Shown: positions 42,845-52,282, counted from the stretch's first letter. The stretch is DNA of 64,000 nucleotides from Pedobacter changchengzhani (GCF_004354365.1 NZ_SJCY01000002.1:1-64000); one strand, 5' to 3'. The notes: a model not told the origin generated them from the sequence alone. Numbers and translations: made by a program.

Positions 42845-43573
42845 TTAAATAGCCAAAGTTTCGCAAGCCTTTTCTGCAGCTAATTTTTCTGCGTTCTTTT
42901 TGTTATAATCTCTACCCACGCCACATTTTTCGCCTTCTACTACAGCACTAATGGTAAATAGTTTAGCACTTTCTCCCTCTCCATTTTCGGTAAGCTCAAA
43001 AATAATATCTTTGCCGTGGCGTTGACACCATTCAATTAATTTACTTTTAAAATTGGTTTCGGTAAGTTCTAAAGTATGAATGTCGATATGGGCTTTTACA
43101 ATCCGATGAAGCAGATAATCTTTGGTAAAATTATAACCTTTATCCAAATAAATAGCGCCAATGATGGCTTCAAAAGCATCACCAAGCATAGAATTATGCT
43201 TAGTTTGTATGCTTACCGAGCGTTGATCGAATTGAATGAGCCGATCGAAACCGATTTTTTTCGCCAGTTGATTTAAATTAACCCTATTTACAATTTTTGA
43301 CCGCATTTCGGTTAAAAATCCTTCTTCCTTGTATGGATAATGTTTAAAAAGCAATTCTGCAATAACGGCACCCAAAATTGCATCACCCAAAAATTCTAAA
43401 CGCTCGTTGCTACTTCTAGTGCCGTTTTTTAAAACTTTTGCAACCGAGCGATGCCTGAAGGCCATTTTATATAGCGTAACATTGCCGGGCACAAAACCCA
43501 AAATATTTTTAAGCTTTTTTACAAACTCCTTATCCGGAGAAAAATAAAGTTTATATAATTTTAATATCGGCAT
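42845..43573 (-). CDS. rnc: Ribonuclease III
   Basis: Cleaves double-stranded RNA. NERLEFLGDAILGAV is the signature with catalytic acidic residues, DAFEAIIGAIYLDKGY the second metal site, and residues about 170-240 a dsRNA-binding domain (SKLIEWCQRHG, NKKNAEKLAAEKACETL). 242 residues. Third gene of acpP-fabF-rnc, a common order. Confidence 0.95.
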   Translation of the reverse strand: MPILKLYKLYFSPDKEFVKKLKNILGFVPGNVTLYKMAFRHRSVAKVLKNGTRSSNERLEFLGDAILGAVIAELLFKHYPYKEEGFLTEMRSKIVNRVNLNQLAKKIGFDRLIQFDQRSVSIQTKHNSMLGDAFEAIIGAIYLDKGYNFTKDYLLHRIVKAHIDIHTLELTETNFKSKLIEWCQRHGKDIIFELTENGEGESAKLFTISAVVEGEKCGVGRDYNKKNAEKLAAEKACETLAI

Positions 43574-43650
43574 TAAAGAACCATTATTAACGGCATTTCG
43601 GCATATTTAAAAAATTATCTAGTTAACTGTCTTAAAAACTCAATTAAAAT

Positions 43651-44904
43651 TTACGCTTCGTATTTTTTAAAGATAACAGATGCATTGTGACCGCCAAAAC
43701 CAAAAGTATTACTTAATGCCGCTCTAACTGTACGTTTTTGCGCTTTATTAAATGTAAAATTCAATTTAGGATCAAATGCAGGATCATCGGTAAAATGGTT
43801 AATTGTAGGCGGAATGATGTCATTCTTCACCGCCAAAATAACTGCAATAGCTTCAATAGCTCCTGCTGCGCCAAGTAAATGGCCAGTCATAGATTTTGTA
43901 GAACTGATGTTGAGTTTATACGCATCCTCTCCAAATAATGTTGCAATTGCTTTCGTTTCGCTAATATCACCAAGGGGTGTAGAAGTTCCATGAACGTTAA
44001 TGTAATCAATATCCGAAGTAGTTAAACCTGCATCTTTCAAAGCATTAGTCATTACCATTCTGGCACCTAAACCATCTGGATGAGGAGCTGTAATGTGATT
44101 TGCATCAGCACTCATTCCTCCACCAACAAGTTCTGCATAAATTTTTGCGCCTCTTGCTTTAGCATGTTCAAGCTCTTCCAAAATAATAGTTCCGGCGCCT
44201 TCACCAGCAACAAAACCATCACGGTCCTTATCAAAAGGGCGAGATGCAGTCGATGGATCATCGTTACGGGTAGAAAGTGCATGCATCGCATTAAAGCCAC
44301 CCATACCAGCCTCATTAATAATTGCTTCAGAACCACCACTGATGATAACATCTGCCATACCCAAACGGATATAGTTAAATGCATCAATCATTGCGTTTGT
44401 AGAAGATGCACAGGCAGAAACAGTTGCAAAATTTGGCCCACGTAAACCGTATTTGATTGAAATATGCCCTGGAGCGATATCAATAATCATTTTAGGAATA
44501 AAAAATGGGTTATATCTCGGTGTACCGTCTCCCTTTGCAAAATTAGAAATCTCATCTAAGAAAGTTTTCAGTCCACCAATCCCTGCACCCCAAATAACGC
44601 CGATTCGGTTGGTATCTAATTTTTCGAAATCAAAACCACCATCTTTCACAGCTTCATCAGTTGCAACAAGGGCATACTGTACAAACGGGTCTAACTTGCG
44701 GGCTTCTTTCTTCTCCAAAAAATCTTCTGGATTGAAATTTTTCACCTCGCAAGCGAATTTGGTTTTAAACTTCTCAGTATTAAAACCTTTAATAGGGGCA
44801 GCGCCACTCACCCCATTAGTCAATCCTTCCCAAAAATCGGGAACATTATTGCCTATAGGAGTGAGCGCACCCAACCCTGTTACTACTACTCTCTTTAATT
44901 CCAT
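43651..44904 (-). CDS. fabF: 3-oxoacyl-[acyl-carrier-protein] synthase II
   Basis: Condensing enzyme of fatty acid elongation, 417 residues. The Cys-His-His triad is visible: C165 in VSACASSTNAM, His in NVHGTSTPLGD and His in MTGHLLGAAGAIEA. Lies between acpP (21 bases upstream) and rnc, all in one direction. Confidence 0.96.
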   Translation of the reverse strand: MELKRVVVTGLGALTPIGNNVPDFWEGLTNGVSGAAPIKGFNTEKFKTKFACEVKNFNPEDFLEKKEARKLDPFVQYALVATDEAVKDGGFDFEKLDTNRIGVIWGAGIGGLKTFLDEISNFAKGDGTPRYNPFFIPKMIIDIAPGHISIKYGLRGPNFATVSACASSTNAMIDAFNYIRLGMADVIISGGSEAIINEAGMGGFNAMHALSTRNDDPSTASRPFDKDRDGFVAGEGAGTIILEELEHAKARGAKIYAELVGGGMSADANHITAPHPDGLGARMVMTNALKDAGLTTSDIDYINVHGTSTPLGDISETKAIATLFGEDAYKLNISSTKSMTGHLLGAAGAIEAIAVILAVKNDIIPPTINHFTDDPAFDPKLNFTFNKAQKRTVRAALSNTFGFGGHNASVIFKKYEA

Positions 44905-44925
44905 TTATACTGAAAAAGCGTAATA

Positions 44926-45162
44926 CTACTTAACGTTTTTTTCTAAATAAGCAATTGCTTGACCAACTGTACCAATGGTTTCAGCCTGATCATCAGGAAT
45001 GGCCACATTAAATTCTTTTTCAAATTCCATAATCAATTCTACGGTATCTAAAGAATCTGCACCCAAATCGTTAGTGAAAGAAGCCTCTGGTGTAACTTCG
45101 CTTTCATCAACACCTAGTTTTTCTACGATAATAGCCTTTACTCTTGAAGCAATATCAGACAT
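44926..45162 (-). CDS. acpP: Acyl carrier protein
   Basis: A 78-residue acidic four-helix carrier. The phosphopantetheine attachment Ser 37 is in [10 protein letters not shown]. First gene of acpP-fabF-rnc. Highly conserved length and sequence. Confidence 0.97.
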   Translation of the reverse strand: MSDIASRVKAIIVEKLGVDESEVTPEASFTNDLGADSLDTVELIMEFEKEFNVAIPDDQAETIGTVGQAIAYLEKNVK

Positions 45163-45319
45163 AATTTTATAATTTAATGGTTAAATAATTCAGTGCAAAG
45201 AAAAATAAATTCTTACAATTATCCAATGTTTTTATTTCGACACTGGTTTTAGCATCCAAATAACACAGCGAATATAGAATTAGTTTTTTAATTTCGGGCT
45301 GTAATTAATTTTATTTGCT

Positions 45320-45739
45320 TTGAATAAGACTTACCTAAAACTCACTTTAGACCTCGATTTCGTGCTCATAGCTATCACAGCGCCACTTAAAGACTATGTT
45401 TTATGCCACAAAATTAATACACGGTTAAACTTAGATTTTGAGAAAATTGATGACCATGAAATATATTTTAATGCTGATGAGCAACCGTGGAGTTTTTCTC
45501 AATATTATTTTTTCATCGATCAAGGTGAGCAAGAATTCTTCTTAATTAGCAATAAAAGTAGCGATGGCCTTCTTATTCCTGAGATGGCAAATGTGGATTT
45601 TTTCATCATCATTAAAGCTTTTATTGATAAAGAAGACCTCGATAAAATAATTGGCGGATTGAACAAACTTCCCGAAGTACAAGTGGCGGCAAAAATTAAC
45701 CCAAGCAAGCTCAAAAGTAAAGAAAACCTGATGTTATAA
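45320..45739 (+). CDS. IPExxxVDY family protein
   Basis: A 139-residue protein of a Bacteroidota family named after IPExxxVDY; here LLIPEMANVDFF. The start is TTG: MNKTYLKLTLDLDFVLIAITAPLKDY is the expected N-terminus and no ATG exists upstream in frame nearby. Divergent from acpP and upstream of pyk, a conserved neighbourhood. Function unknown. Confidence 0.85.
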   Translation: MNKTYLKLTLDLDFVLIAITAPLKDYVLCHKINTRLNLDFEKIDDHEIYFNADEQPWSFSQYYFFIDQGEQEFFLISNKSSDGLLIPEMANVDFFIIIKAFIDKEDLDKIIGGLNKLPEVQVAAKINPSKLKSKENLML

Positions 45740-45818
45740 AAAAATATATGCTTCGTGTATTAAATACACTATATTTGAACTTTGAAATTAACCTCAACAA
45801 AAAAATTATATAAAAATT

Positions 45819-45866
45819 AACGCAGTTTATTTAATTTCGAATCTAATTAATCTTTAAAACTGCGTT
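45819..45866 (+). promoter_or_regulatory. Perfect 10-base inverted repeat in the pyk leader
   Basis: AACGCAGTTT (45819-45828) and AAACTGCGTT (45857-45866) enclose 28 AT-rich bases and end 16 bases before the pyk ATG. A TATATTTG at 45770-45777 could be the pyk -7 box, placing this dyad inside a leader of about 100 bases. It may also be a weak terminator of the upstream gene, as TTTTAA follows. Confidence 0.4.
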
Positions 45867-45882
45867 TTAAATCAAATATTAA

Positions 45883-47313
45883 ATGAAACCTTTTCATTCT
45901 AGAACAAAAATTGTTGCCACTTTAGGCCCCGCTTCGGCAAAACCGGAAGTATTATATAGCATGTTTAACGCTGGTTTAGATGTTTGCCGTCTAAATTTTT
46001 CACATGGCTCGCAGGCTGATCATCAATCAGTTTTAAATACAATCCGCGATTTAAATAAAAAATATGATTACAATGTTGGAATTTTGGCCGATTTACAAGG
46101 TCCGAAGATCCGTATTGGTTTAGTAAAAGAAGGTGGAATTAATTTAATTAATGGCAAAACCACGGTTATAACAACGAACGAGTGTATTGGAAACGAAGAA
46201 CGTATTTATATTACGTACCAAAATTTCCCTAGAGATGTGCAAAAAGACGAAATCATTTTATTAGATGATGGAAAATTGCAAATGAAAGTTTTATCAACCA
46301 ACTTAAAAGATGAGGTGGTTTGTGAAATCGTTCACGGTGGTATTTTAACTTCGAGGAAGGGTGTAAATCTTCCAAACACGAAAGTTTCTATTCCATCTCT
46401 AACTTTAGAAGATAGAGAAAATCTTGAATTTGTGTTGGAAAACGATGTAGATTGGATCGGTTTATCTTTTGTACGCAAGGCTGAAGATATTATAGAATTA
46501 AAAGAAATTATCGCAGCACGCGGTAAAAGTGCTCGCGTTATTGCCAAAATAGAAAAACCAGAAGCAATTGCTAACATTGATGAAATTATCGCTGTTGCTG
46601 ATGGAATTATGGTTGCTCGTGGCGATTTAGGTGTTGAGTGCCCGATGGAAGAAGTTCCATTGTTACAAAAAATGATTGTTGCTAAATGTAGAGCAGCTTC
46701 AAAACCTGTAATTGTTGCAACACAAATGCTAGAAAGTATGATTACCACTCCACGCCCAACTCGTGCAGAGGTTAATGACGTGGCAAATTCTGTTTTAGAC
46801 GGTGCTGATGCAGTAATGCTTAGTGGCGAAACTTCGGTTGGTGAGTTTCCTTTAATCGTTATAGAAACAATGCAAAAGATTATTCAAAATATCGAGCAAA
46901 ATAACTATCCTTTCAATCCTGATAAGTTTTTAAAGCCAAAATCGCCATCATTTTTGAGTGATGCGATTTGCGATACAGCGTGTTTCTTAGCTAAACAAAC
47001 TAATGCTGTTGGTATTGTATCCATGACTTTAAGTGGTTATACGGCCTTCGAAATTTCTAGCCACAGGCCTGAAGCATTAACTTTTATTTTTAGTAGTAAC
47101 AGAGCTTTATTAAATACAGTAAGTTTGCTTTGGGGTGTTAGAGGCTTTTACTATGACAACTGGGAAAGTACCGACAATACCATTATTGAAGTTAATGAAT
47201 TTTTGAAAAGCAAGAAATTGGTAAAAAAAGGTGATGTTGTAATTAATACAGCAGCCATACCAATGGAGGCTAAAGGAAAAACCAATATGCTAAAAATTAC
47301 AGTTATCGATTAA
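45883..47313 (+). CDS. pyk: Pyruvate kinase
   Basis: Last step of glycolysis, phosphoenolpyruvate to pyruvate with ATP formation. RTKIVATLGPASA opens it; RLNFSHGS, the signature VIAKIEKPEAIANIDEI, and MVARGDLGVE mark the barrel active site, and ATQMLESMITTPRPTRAEVNDVANSVLDGADAVMLSGE the conserved loop. 476 residues with the C-terminal allosteric domain. Followed by a strong terminator. Confidence 0.97.
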   Translation: MKPFHSRTKIVATLGPASAKPEVLYSMFNAGLDVCRLNFSHGSQADHQSVLNTIRDLNKKYDYNVGILADLQGPKIRIGLVKEGGINLINGKTTVITTNECIGNEERIYITYQNFPRDVQKDEIILLDDGKLQMKVLSTNLKDEVVCEIVHGGILTSRKGVNLPNTKVSIPSLTLEDRENLEFVLENDVDWIGLSFVRKAEDIIELKEIIAARGKSARVIAKIEKPEAIANIDEIIAVADGIMVARGDLGVECPMEEVPLLQKMIVAKCRAASKPVIVATQMLESMITTPRPTRAEVNDVANSVLDGADAVMLSGETSVGEFPLIVIETMQKIIQNIEQNNYPFNPDKFLKPKSPSFLSDAICDTACFLAKQTNAVGIVSMTLSGYTAFEISSHRPEALTFIFSSNRALLNTVSLLWGVRGFYYDNWESTDNTIIEVNEFLKSKKLVKKGDVVINTAAIPMEAKGKTNMLKITVID

Positions 47314-47336
47314 TTTAAAAGAAATATTTTTTTCGA

Positions 47337-47372
47337 AAATGCCTATGTTTTACAGCATGGGCATTTTTTTTT
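47337..47372 (+). terminator. Terminator of pyk
   Basis: AAATGCCTATG and CATGGGCATTT form a stem with one G-T pair, followed by a run of nine T residues. Confidence 0.85.
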
Positions 47373-47386
47373 ATGCCTTAAAAATA

Positions 47387-47394
47387 TACCTTTG
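47387..47394 (+). promoter_or_regulatory. -7 box of the tRNA-Ser promoter
   Basis: TACCTTTG matches TAnnTTTG exactly and lies nine bases before the tRNA. Confidence 0.5.
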
Positions 47395-47403
47395 TTGCCT
47401 ATC

Positions 47404-47489
<86 letters not shown>

Positions 47490-47595
47490 TTTAAATAAAT
47501 ATTTGGAAAATTATAATGGTTTTGTCGAAATTTGTTAAACACTAAACCGCCAGAAGAAATATAGCAAAAGTTGCGAAGCTTATTTATCTATTAAC

Positions 47596-47632
47596 AAAAA
47601 AGCATCGATTATTGAAAAATCGATGCTTTTTT
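47596..47632 (+). terminator. Bidirectional terminator downstream of tRNA-Ser
   Basis: A perfect 15-base inverted repeat (47596-47610 and 47618-47632, core GCATCGATT) with a 7-base loop and A/T tails on both sides. It can end the tRNA transcript and the oppositely oriented small gene that stops at 47660. Confidence 0.8.
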
Positions 47633-47659
47633 ATGGTATAAGTATTTAGAAAAGGTTTT

Positions 47660-47833
47660 CTACTCCCCTCTCTTTCGCTGATTATCTTTATTAGATGTTT
47701 GATCGCTCCGCTGTCCGCCCGCATTGCTAATTCCATTAATTTTCTTGTCTTGCCCTACATCGTGGTGCGCTCTATCTGTAGTGGTATTCCCTTGGTCGGC
47801 CGGATTATGCACTGGTGTTTTAACTTTTTTCAT
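47660..47833 (-). CDS. Small hydrophilic protein of 57 residues
   Basis: An ATG-started frame of 57 codons: MKKVKTPVHNPADQGNTTT..., rich in N, D, Q, G, K and with no hydrophobic core, so likely disordered. It is flanked by a terminator downstream (47596-47632). The composition resembles the other small polar protein at 50.8 kb. No family recognised. Real-gene status rests on codon use, a clean start and the matching terminator. Confidence 0.6.
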   Translation of the reverse strand: MKKVKTPVHNPADQGNTTTDRAHHDVGQDKKINGISNAGGQRSDQTSNKDNQRKRGE

Positions 47834-47907
47834 ATCTCAATAATTTAGTTTATAAAGTATATTATTACCTAAATAACCTAGCAACTGATAAAATGTTTTG
47901 AACAAAA

Positions 47908-47937
47908 AAAGGATTGTCTGATTTTAGACAATCCTTT
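47908..47937 (-). terminator. Terminator of the beta-barrel gene
   Basis: AAAGGATTGTCT and AGACAATCCTTT (12-base perfect stem, 6-base loop) followed by a T-run on the minus strand. Confidence 0.85.
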
Positions 47938-47962
47938 CAAAATATTTTTTTAAAGTTTTAGT

Positions 47963-48583
47963 TTAGAATTTTAATCCTAAACCAATTTGAAACACTTGAT
48001 TTTTATATTCAGGCGTGTTACTTGTTCCGTTTTCATTATTCTTTTGGAAATCTAAAGCATAGCGTCCGTTTATTCCTACTTTGTTGTTAATGTCGTATCT
48101 AAAACCGATTACACCACCAACCAAGCTCTTTTTAAAACGGTCTGCATCGTTCTCTACATTTGTCTGCTGCGCTTGTAAAAAGTTACCATCGAATTTATTT
48201 TTTGTTGATAATAAAAACGAAACTTGCGGACCAGCAACTAAGTTTAATCCTCCGGCTAATTTAACCGTTGCCAAAAGTGGCAATTCGATAAAACTTGTAG
48301 TTTGTGTAAAATCTCCAAAACTTGATTCTAATTTATAACCCTTAGTTGAGTATAAAAGTTCTGGAGTGAACGCTAAAACATCTAAAATTTTAACATCGAC
48401 AGTTACACCTGCATTAAAACCAGTTAAATATTTAGTTTTAAAATTATTGTTACCATCATTTTTAATGATGTTAGAAAAATTTGCGCCAGCTTTAATGCCA
48501 ACTGTTATAGGTTTATCAGTAGATTGTGCATTTGCAACGCCTGTAACGAACAAGCCCATTGCTAAAATGAAGATTTTTTTCAT
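47963..48583 (-). CDS. Outer membrane beta-barrel protein (PorT-like porin family)
   Basis: A 206-residue outer membrane protein. Signal peptide MKKIFILAMGLFVTGVANAQ; then alternating polar/hydrophobic strands typical of eight-stranded barrels (VGIKAGANFSNI, LTGFNAGVTVDVKILD, FTPELLYSTKGYKLE, LNLVAGPQVSFLL), and a C-terminal strand ending in F (FQIGLGLKF). Matches the outer membrane protein beta-barrel domain family. Ligand unknown. Own terminator. Confidence 0.88.
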   Translation of the reverse strand: MKKIFILAMGLFVTGVANAQSTDKPITVGIKAGANFSNIIKNDGNNNFKTKYLTGFNAGVTVDVKILDVLAFTPELLYSTKGYKLESSFGDFTQTTSFIELPLLATVKLAGGLNLVAGPQVSFLLSTKNKFDGNFLQAQQTNVENDADRFKKSLVGGVIGFRYDINNKVGINGRYALDFQKNNENGTSNTPEYKNQVFQIGLGLKF

Positions 48584-48894
48584 AGTGATTTTAAAATGAT
48601 TTAATATCCCCTAAGGAATAAATGTGCCAAAGAATTTAACACCGCAGCGTTTGCCGAGACAAAATGTGGCCTTAAAGCGTAATGCATAGCTAATTACACT
48701 TTTTAAAACGCGCTTATTTTCAAATTTAAACTGCCTACTACAATAATAAAACTGTATTAAATTTAATACACCTTTAACGATAAGTACAAAATACATTTTA
48801 ATTTGAATAATGTACTCCTAAATAGATTGTTGCACGTTTATTATATATTTAACTGTTTAATTTAATTAATTTTGGGGCTATTTTTAGCTAAAAA
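48584..48894. other. Divergent intergenic region
   Basis: 310 bases between the beta-barrel gene and the divergent GH3 gene. A 61-codon minus frame here has no family features and no terminator of its own; I do not call it. AT-rich, presumably holding both promoters. Confidence 0.4.
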
Positions 48895-50601
48895 ATGAAA
48901 AAAATCTCGTTCTGTATTTTAACTATTGCCTTAAGTATTTTCTCTTTTGAGATTAAAGCGCAACAAAAAACATATTTAGAATTATTGGCCAATCAACCTC
49001 ATTGGGTAGATTCGGTATTTAATAAACTAAACCGTAGAGCGCGGATTGCGCAGATGTTTTTTGTTAGGGCGCATACCAATTTGGGTAAAAAATACGCAGA
49101 TTCTGTCGGCATGGTCATTAAAAAAGAACATTTAGGTGGCGTAGTTTTTTTTCAAGGTGGGCCAATGAGGCAAGCCCAACTTATAAATAACTATCAAAAA
49201 CTGAGTAAAGTGCCACTGCTAATTACTGCTGATGGAGAATGGGGATTGGGCATGCGTTTAGACAGCACCGTGTCTTATCCATATCAAATGGCGCTTGGCG
49301 CAATACAGAACAAAGAATTGATTTACAAAATGGGGTTAGAAGTTGCTAAAGATTTTAAAAGAATTGGCATGCAAATGAATTTAGCTCCCGATGCAGATGT
49401 AAATAATAACCCAAAAAATCCGGTAATAAATTATAGATCTTTTGGCGAAAATAAATACAATGTTGCGTTAAAAGCAGGTGCTTATATGAAGGGAATGCAA
49501 GATGGTGGCTTGCTAACTACGCTGAAACATTTCCCTGGCCATGGTGATACTGATGTGGATTCTCATTATGATTTACCACAACTTAATTTTAGTGCAACGA
49601 GGTTGGATACGTTGGAAATGTACCCTTTTAAAGAACTGATTAAGCAGAGCGCATCGGGAATTATGATTGCACACATGAATATTCCCTCGTTAGATAATAC
49701 ACCAAACCTGCCCTCAACATTATCAAAACCAATTGTTACTGATATTTTAAAGAAGAAGTTAGGCTTTAAAGGTTTAATCGTTTCTGATGCAATGGATATG
49801 AAAGGCGTGGTAAAATACTTTAAGGATGGTGAAGCAGATTTAATGGCTGTAATTGCAGGCAACGACATTTTAGAACTTTCACAAAACAGTGCTCGGGGGA
49901 TAAATTTAATACTAAAAGCTGTTAAAGACCATCGCATTGATATGAAAGTTATTGATGAAAGTGTACGCAAAATATTAACGGCTAAATACTGGGCAAGTGT
50001 TAACAACAAAGATACCGTAGTTACCCGAAATCTCGTTGCCGATTTAAACAGAAAAAGCAGCGCCGCACTGGTACAAGAGCTTGCAAATGCATCGGTAACG
50101 TTGTTGAGAGGCAAAGCGTTTATAAAAAACTTAATCCCGATTAGGAGGACTGCAATTATTAGTATTGGCGTGCCATCAGTTACTGTTTTCCAAAAAGAAG
50201 TGTCAAAAGGTTACTACAATTCTGTTTATTATGTGTTGGATAAAGATGCAACAGCAAATCAAATTTCTAATATTGCCAGAGAGATTAATGCTTTTGACCA
50301 AGTGATTGTTGGTATTCATGATAGCAGATCGAGACCAGCAAACGATATCCCTTTGAACGATGGATTAAAGGCTTTTATTAAAGATTTATCGACTAAAAAT
50401 ACTGTTTTTGCATTATTCGCAAATCCTTATAACTTAGCCATTCTACCCGGACTCGAAAAAAGCAAAGCCTTAATTGTGGGCTACCAAAAAGAAGATTTTA
50501 TGCAGATTTCTGCCGCAGCGGTAATCAATAATCGTTTAATTCCGACAGGGAAATTACCTGTAAGCGTTTTGCCTAATTTTAAATATGGTGATGGAATGTA
50601 A
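48895..50601 (+). CDS. Exported glycoside hydrolase family 3 protein, beta-N-acetylhexosaminidase-like
   Basis: A 568-residue GH3 enzyme with signal peptide ending at residue 22 (IKAQ). KHFPGHGDTDVDSHYDLP is the GH3 NagZ-type motif with its His-Asp acid/base pair, and VSDAMDMKGV carries the nucleophile Asp. It probably removes GlcNAc-type sugars from peptidoglycan fragments. Many Bacteroidota relatives are about 1000 residues with a fused serine beta-lactamase domain; this one ends where the GH3 C-terminal domain ends, and no beta-lactamase gene follows. Single gene. Confidence 0.9.
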   Translation: MKKISFCILTIALSIFSFEIKAQQKTYLELLANQPHWVDSVFNKLNRRARIAQMFFVRAHTNLGKKYADSVGMVIKKEHLGGVVFFQGGPMRQAQLINNYQKLSKVPLLITADGEWGLGMRLDSTVSYPYQMALGAIQNKELIYKMGLEVAKDFKRIGMQMNLAPDADVNNNPKNPVINYRSFGENKYNVALKAGAYMKGMQDGGLLTTLKHFPGHGDTDVDSHYDLPQLNFSATRLDTLEMYPFKELIKQSASGIMIAHMNIPSLDNTPNLPSTLSKPIVTDILKKKLGFKGLIVSDAMDMKGVVKYFKDGEADLMAVIAGNDILELSQNSARGINLILKAVKDHRIDMKVIDESVRKILTAKYWASVNNKDTVVTRNLVADLNRKSSAALVQELANASVTLLRGKAFIKNLIPIRRTAIISIGVPSVTVFQKEVSKGYYNSVYYVLDKDATANQISNIAREINAFDQVIVGIHDSRSRPANDIPLNDGLKAFIKDLSTKNTVFALFANPYNLAILPGLEKSKALIVGYQKEDFMQISAAAVINNRLIPTGKLPVSVLPNFKYGDGM

Positions 50602-50750
50602 AAACACTTTAGTGCAATTAAAAAAACATTGAAAGGTACTGTTCAGTTTTCTGCATTGGAATTATGATTTAGGCAATTGATCTTTTAAAATATAATGCCT
50701 AAATGAAAACAATTTTATCAAAAAAGTGATTATCCAATAAAGAAAATGTT

Positions 50751-50951
50751 ATGATAGATCAAAAAAACGATAAGCATGCTAAAGATCCTAATGATGCTTT
50801 ACGCAGAGAAGATAATGATGGAAACATACACGAAATTTCTGGCGACGATACCAGCATTGAGTATGATAAAGATAGGCTGGAACAAGCAGATGAAGCATCC
50901 AAACCATCCTACGAATTAAACTTAGATGATGAAGAAAAAAACAACGATTAA
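50751..50951 (+). CDS. Small acidic polar protein
   Basis: A 66-residue protein rich in D, E, N and K (ANDALRREDNDGNIHEIS... pattern) with no hydrophobic core; probably disordered. It has its own terminator immediately downstream, which supports it as a real gene. No family recognised. Confidence 0.65.
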   Translation: MIDQKNDKHAKDPNDALRREDNDGNIHEISGDDTSIEYDKDRLEQADEASKPSYELNLDDEEKNND

Positions 50952-50953
50952 GT

Positions 50954-50982
50954 AAAATGCCAGAAAAAATAGCTGGCATTTT
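50954..50982. terminator. Shared terminator of convergent genes
   Basis: AAAATGCCAG and CTGGCATTTT with a 9-base loop, T-run on the plus strand. It lies between the small acidic gene and the convergent thioredoxin-like gene. Confidence 0.8.
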
Positions 50983-50984
50983 TT

Positions 50985-51512
50985 TTACTCGATTTTATAA
51001 GTACCTGGATCTACTGCCTTGAATGTCCATCCGTTTAAAAAATTGATTATTTTCTCAACATTGTGTCCAACTTTCTTTTTGCCATTGCTCCCAATTTCAT
51101 CGGTTTCCAAATCGCTCGAATTTTGGATGTGTAACACCTTCCCATTCCCATCTAAAACCAAAAAAACTGGAAAGCCAAAACGCTGTGGATAGCCTAATGA
51201 GGCTAAAACATCCTCATTTTTATTTTCTTTACTATAATTCACTAGCACTGTTTCGAAATTAGCATTGATAAATTTTTTCAGCGTTGCTGTACTATCCACC
51301 AAATTGTGAAACGCAATACACCAACTGCACCAATTGCCACCAACTTGAATTAAAACATGTTTTTTTTCTTTTTTAGCTTTTGCAACCGCAGTTTTAATAT
51401 CTGCCTGCGCATTGGCCGAAGGATTGTAGATATGCACGCCAACTGAATTAGTTTGCGAAAACGCAGCAACAGATATAAACAATACAGCAAATAATAACAG
51501 TAATTTTTTCAT
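50985..51512 (-). CDS. Exported thioredoxin-like protein
   Basis: About 175 residues from the ATG at 51512, which gives the signal peptide MKKLLLLFAVLFISVAAFSQ; the longer frame to 51602 lacks sense as an export signal. The thioredoxin-like active site is NWCSWC (Cys 62 and 65), followed by FGFPVFLVLDGNG with the cis-proline. Predicted periplasmic disulfide reductase or chaperone; partner unknown. Confidence 0.87.
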   Translation of the reverse strand: MKKLLLLFAVLFISVAAFSQTNSVGVHIYNPSANAQADIKTAVAKAKKEKKHVLIQVGGNWCSWCIAFHNLVDSTATLKKFINANFETVLVNYSKENKNEDVLASLGYPQRFGFPVFLVLDGNGKVLHIQNSSDLETDEIGSNGKKKVGHNVEKIINFLNGWTFKAVDPGTYKIE

Positions 51513-51606
51513 AACCAATAAAGTGTATGGTAAATTTAAATAATTGGTTTTGAATTTTAAGTTAGCAGCAAAATTATTTACAGAATAAATACATATTAAC
51601 AAAACC

Positions 51607-51614
51607 TATATTTG
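51607..51614 (+). promoter_or_regulatory. Candidate -7 box before the tatD-like gene
   Basis: TATATTTG fits TAnnTTTG and lies eight bases before the ATG, implying a nearly leaderless message. No clear -33 element. Confidence 0.35.
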
Positions 51615-51622
51615 TTAAATAA

Positions 51623-52282
51623 ATGGATTATTTAGATTTACACACACACCATGCAAATGAAGAACTCGGCATTACTAGCATTGAAAGTTTATCAATAACT
51701 GATGATGAATTTCAAGGTGTATCTAAAACAAAATTAATTTCTGTAGGCTTGCACCCATGGTATGCTTCTGTGGATAAATTAGATTTACAGATGCATAATT
51801 TAAGTTTAATAGCTGCACAAAAAAACGTTAAGTTAATTGGCGAGTGTGGGTTAGATAAATTAAAAGGCGAAGCGATAGAAAACCAAGTTACCATCTTAGA
51901 AGCGCAAATAAATCTCGCAGAGAAACTCCAAAAACCATTAATTCTGCATTGTGTAAAAGCATTTGATGAACTAATAGCGATTAAACAAAGACTAGCTGTA
52001 AAAGTGCCAATGATTTTACATGGCTTTAATAAGAATGAAGAATTAGGCAGACAACTCTTAGCAAAAGGCTTTTTGCTTTCATTTGGATCATCCGTATTAC
52101 AAGAAAACTTTAAAAATGCAAAGCTGATTAATGGAATGGATAACTTCTTTTTAGAAACAGATAAATCGACGAATTCAATTGAGGAGATATACCAAGTAGT
52201 TGCAGAAATTAGAAAGTGTTCTATTAATGACCTAAAAGCACGTATTTTTGCCAACTGGGAAAAGTTAATCCTCAACCCCTAA
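51623..52282 (+). CDS. TatD family metal-dependent hydrolase
   Basis: A 219-residue TIM-barrel hydrolase of the TatD DNase family. Metal ligands: LDLHTHH, GECGLDKL (Glu), LHCVKAFDE (His), LHGFNKNEE (His) and LETDKST (Asp). Shorter than E. coli TatD (260) but all ligands are present. The last residues LILNP and the stop are within the AACCCCTAAAGGGG repeat, so the end has been rewritten. Confidence 0.88.
   Translation: MDYLDLHTHHANEELGITSIESLSITDDEFQGVSKTKLISVGLHPWYASVDKLDLQMHNLSLIAAQKNVKLIGECGLDKLKGEAIENQVTILEAQINLAEKLQKPLILHCVKAFDELIAIKQRLAVKVPMILHGFNKNEELGRQLLAKGFLLSFGSSVLQENFKNAKLINGMDNFFLETDKSTNSIEEIYQVVAEIRKCSINDLKARIFANWEKLILNP

Noticed and set aside
48611..48796. 61-codon minus frame upstream of the beta-barrel gene
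   Set aside because: No family features or terminator; lies in a divergent promoter region.
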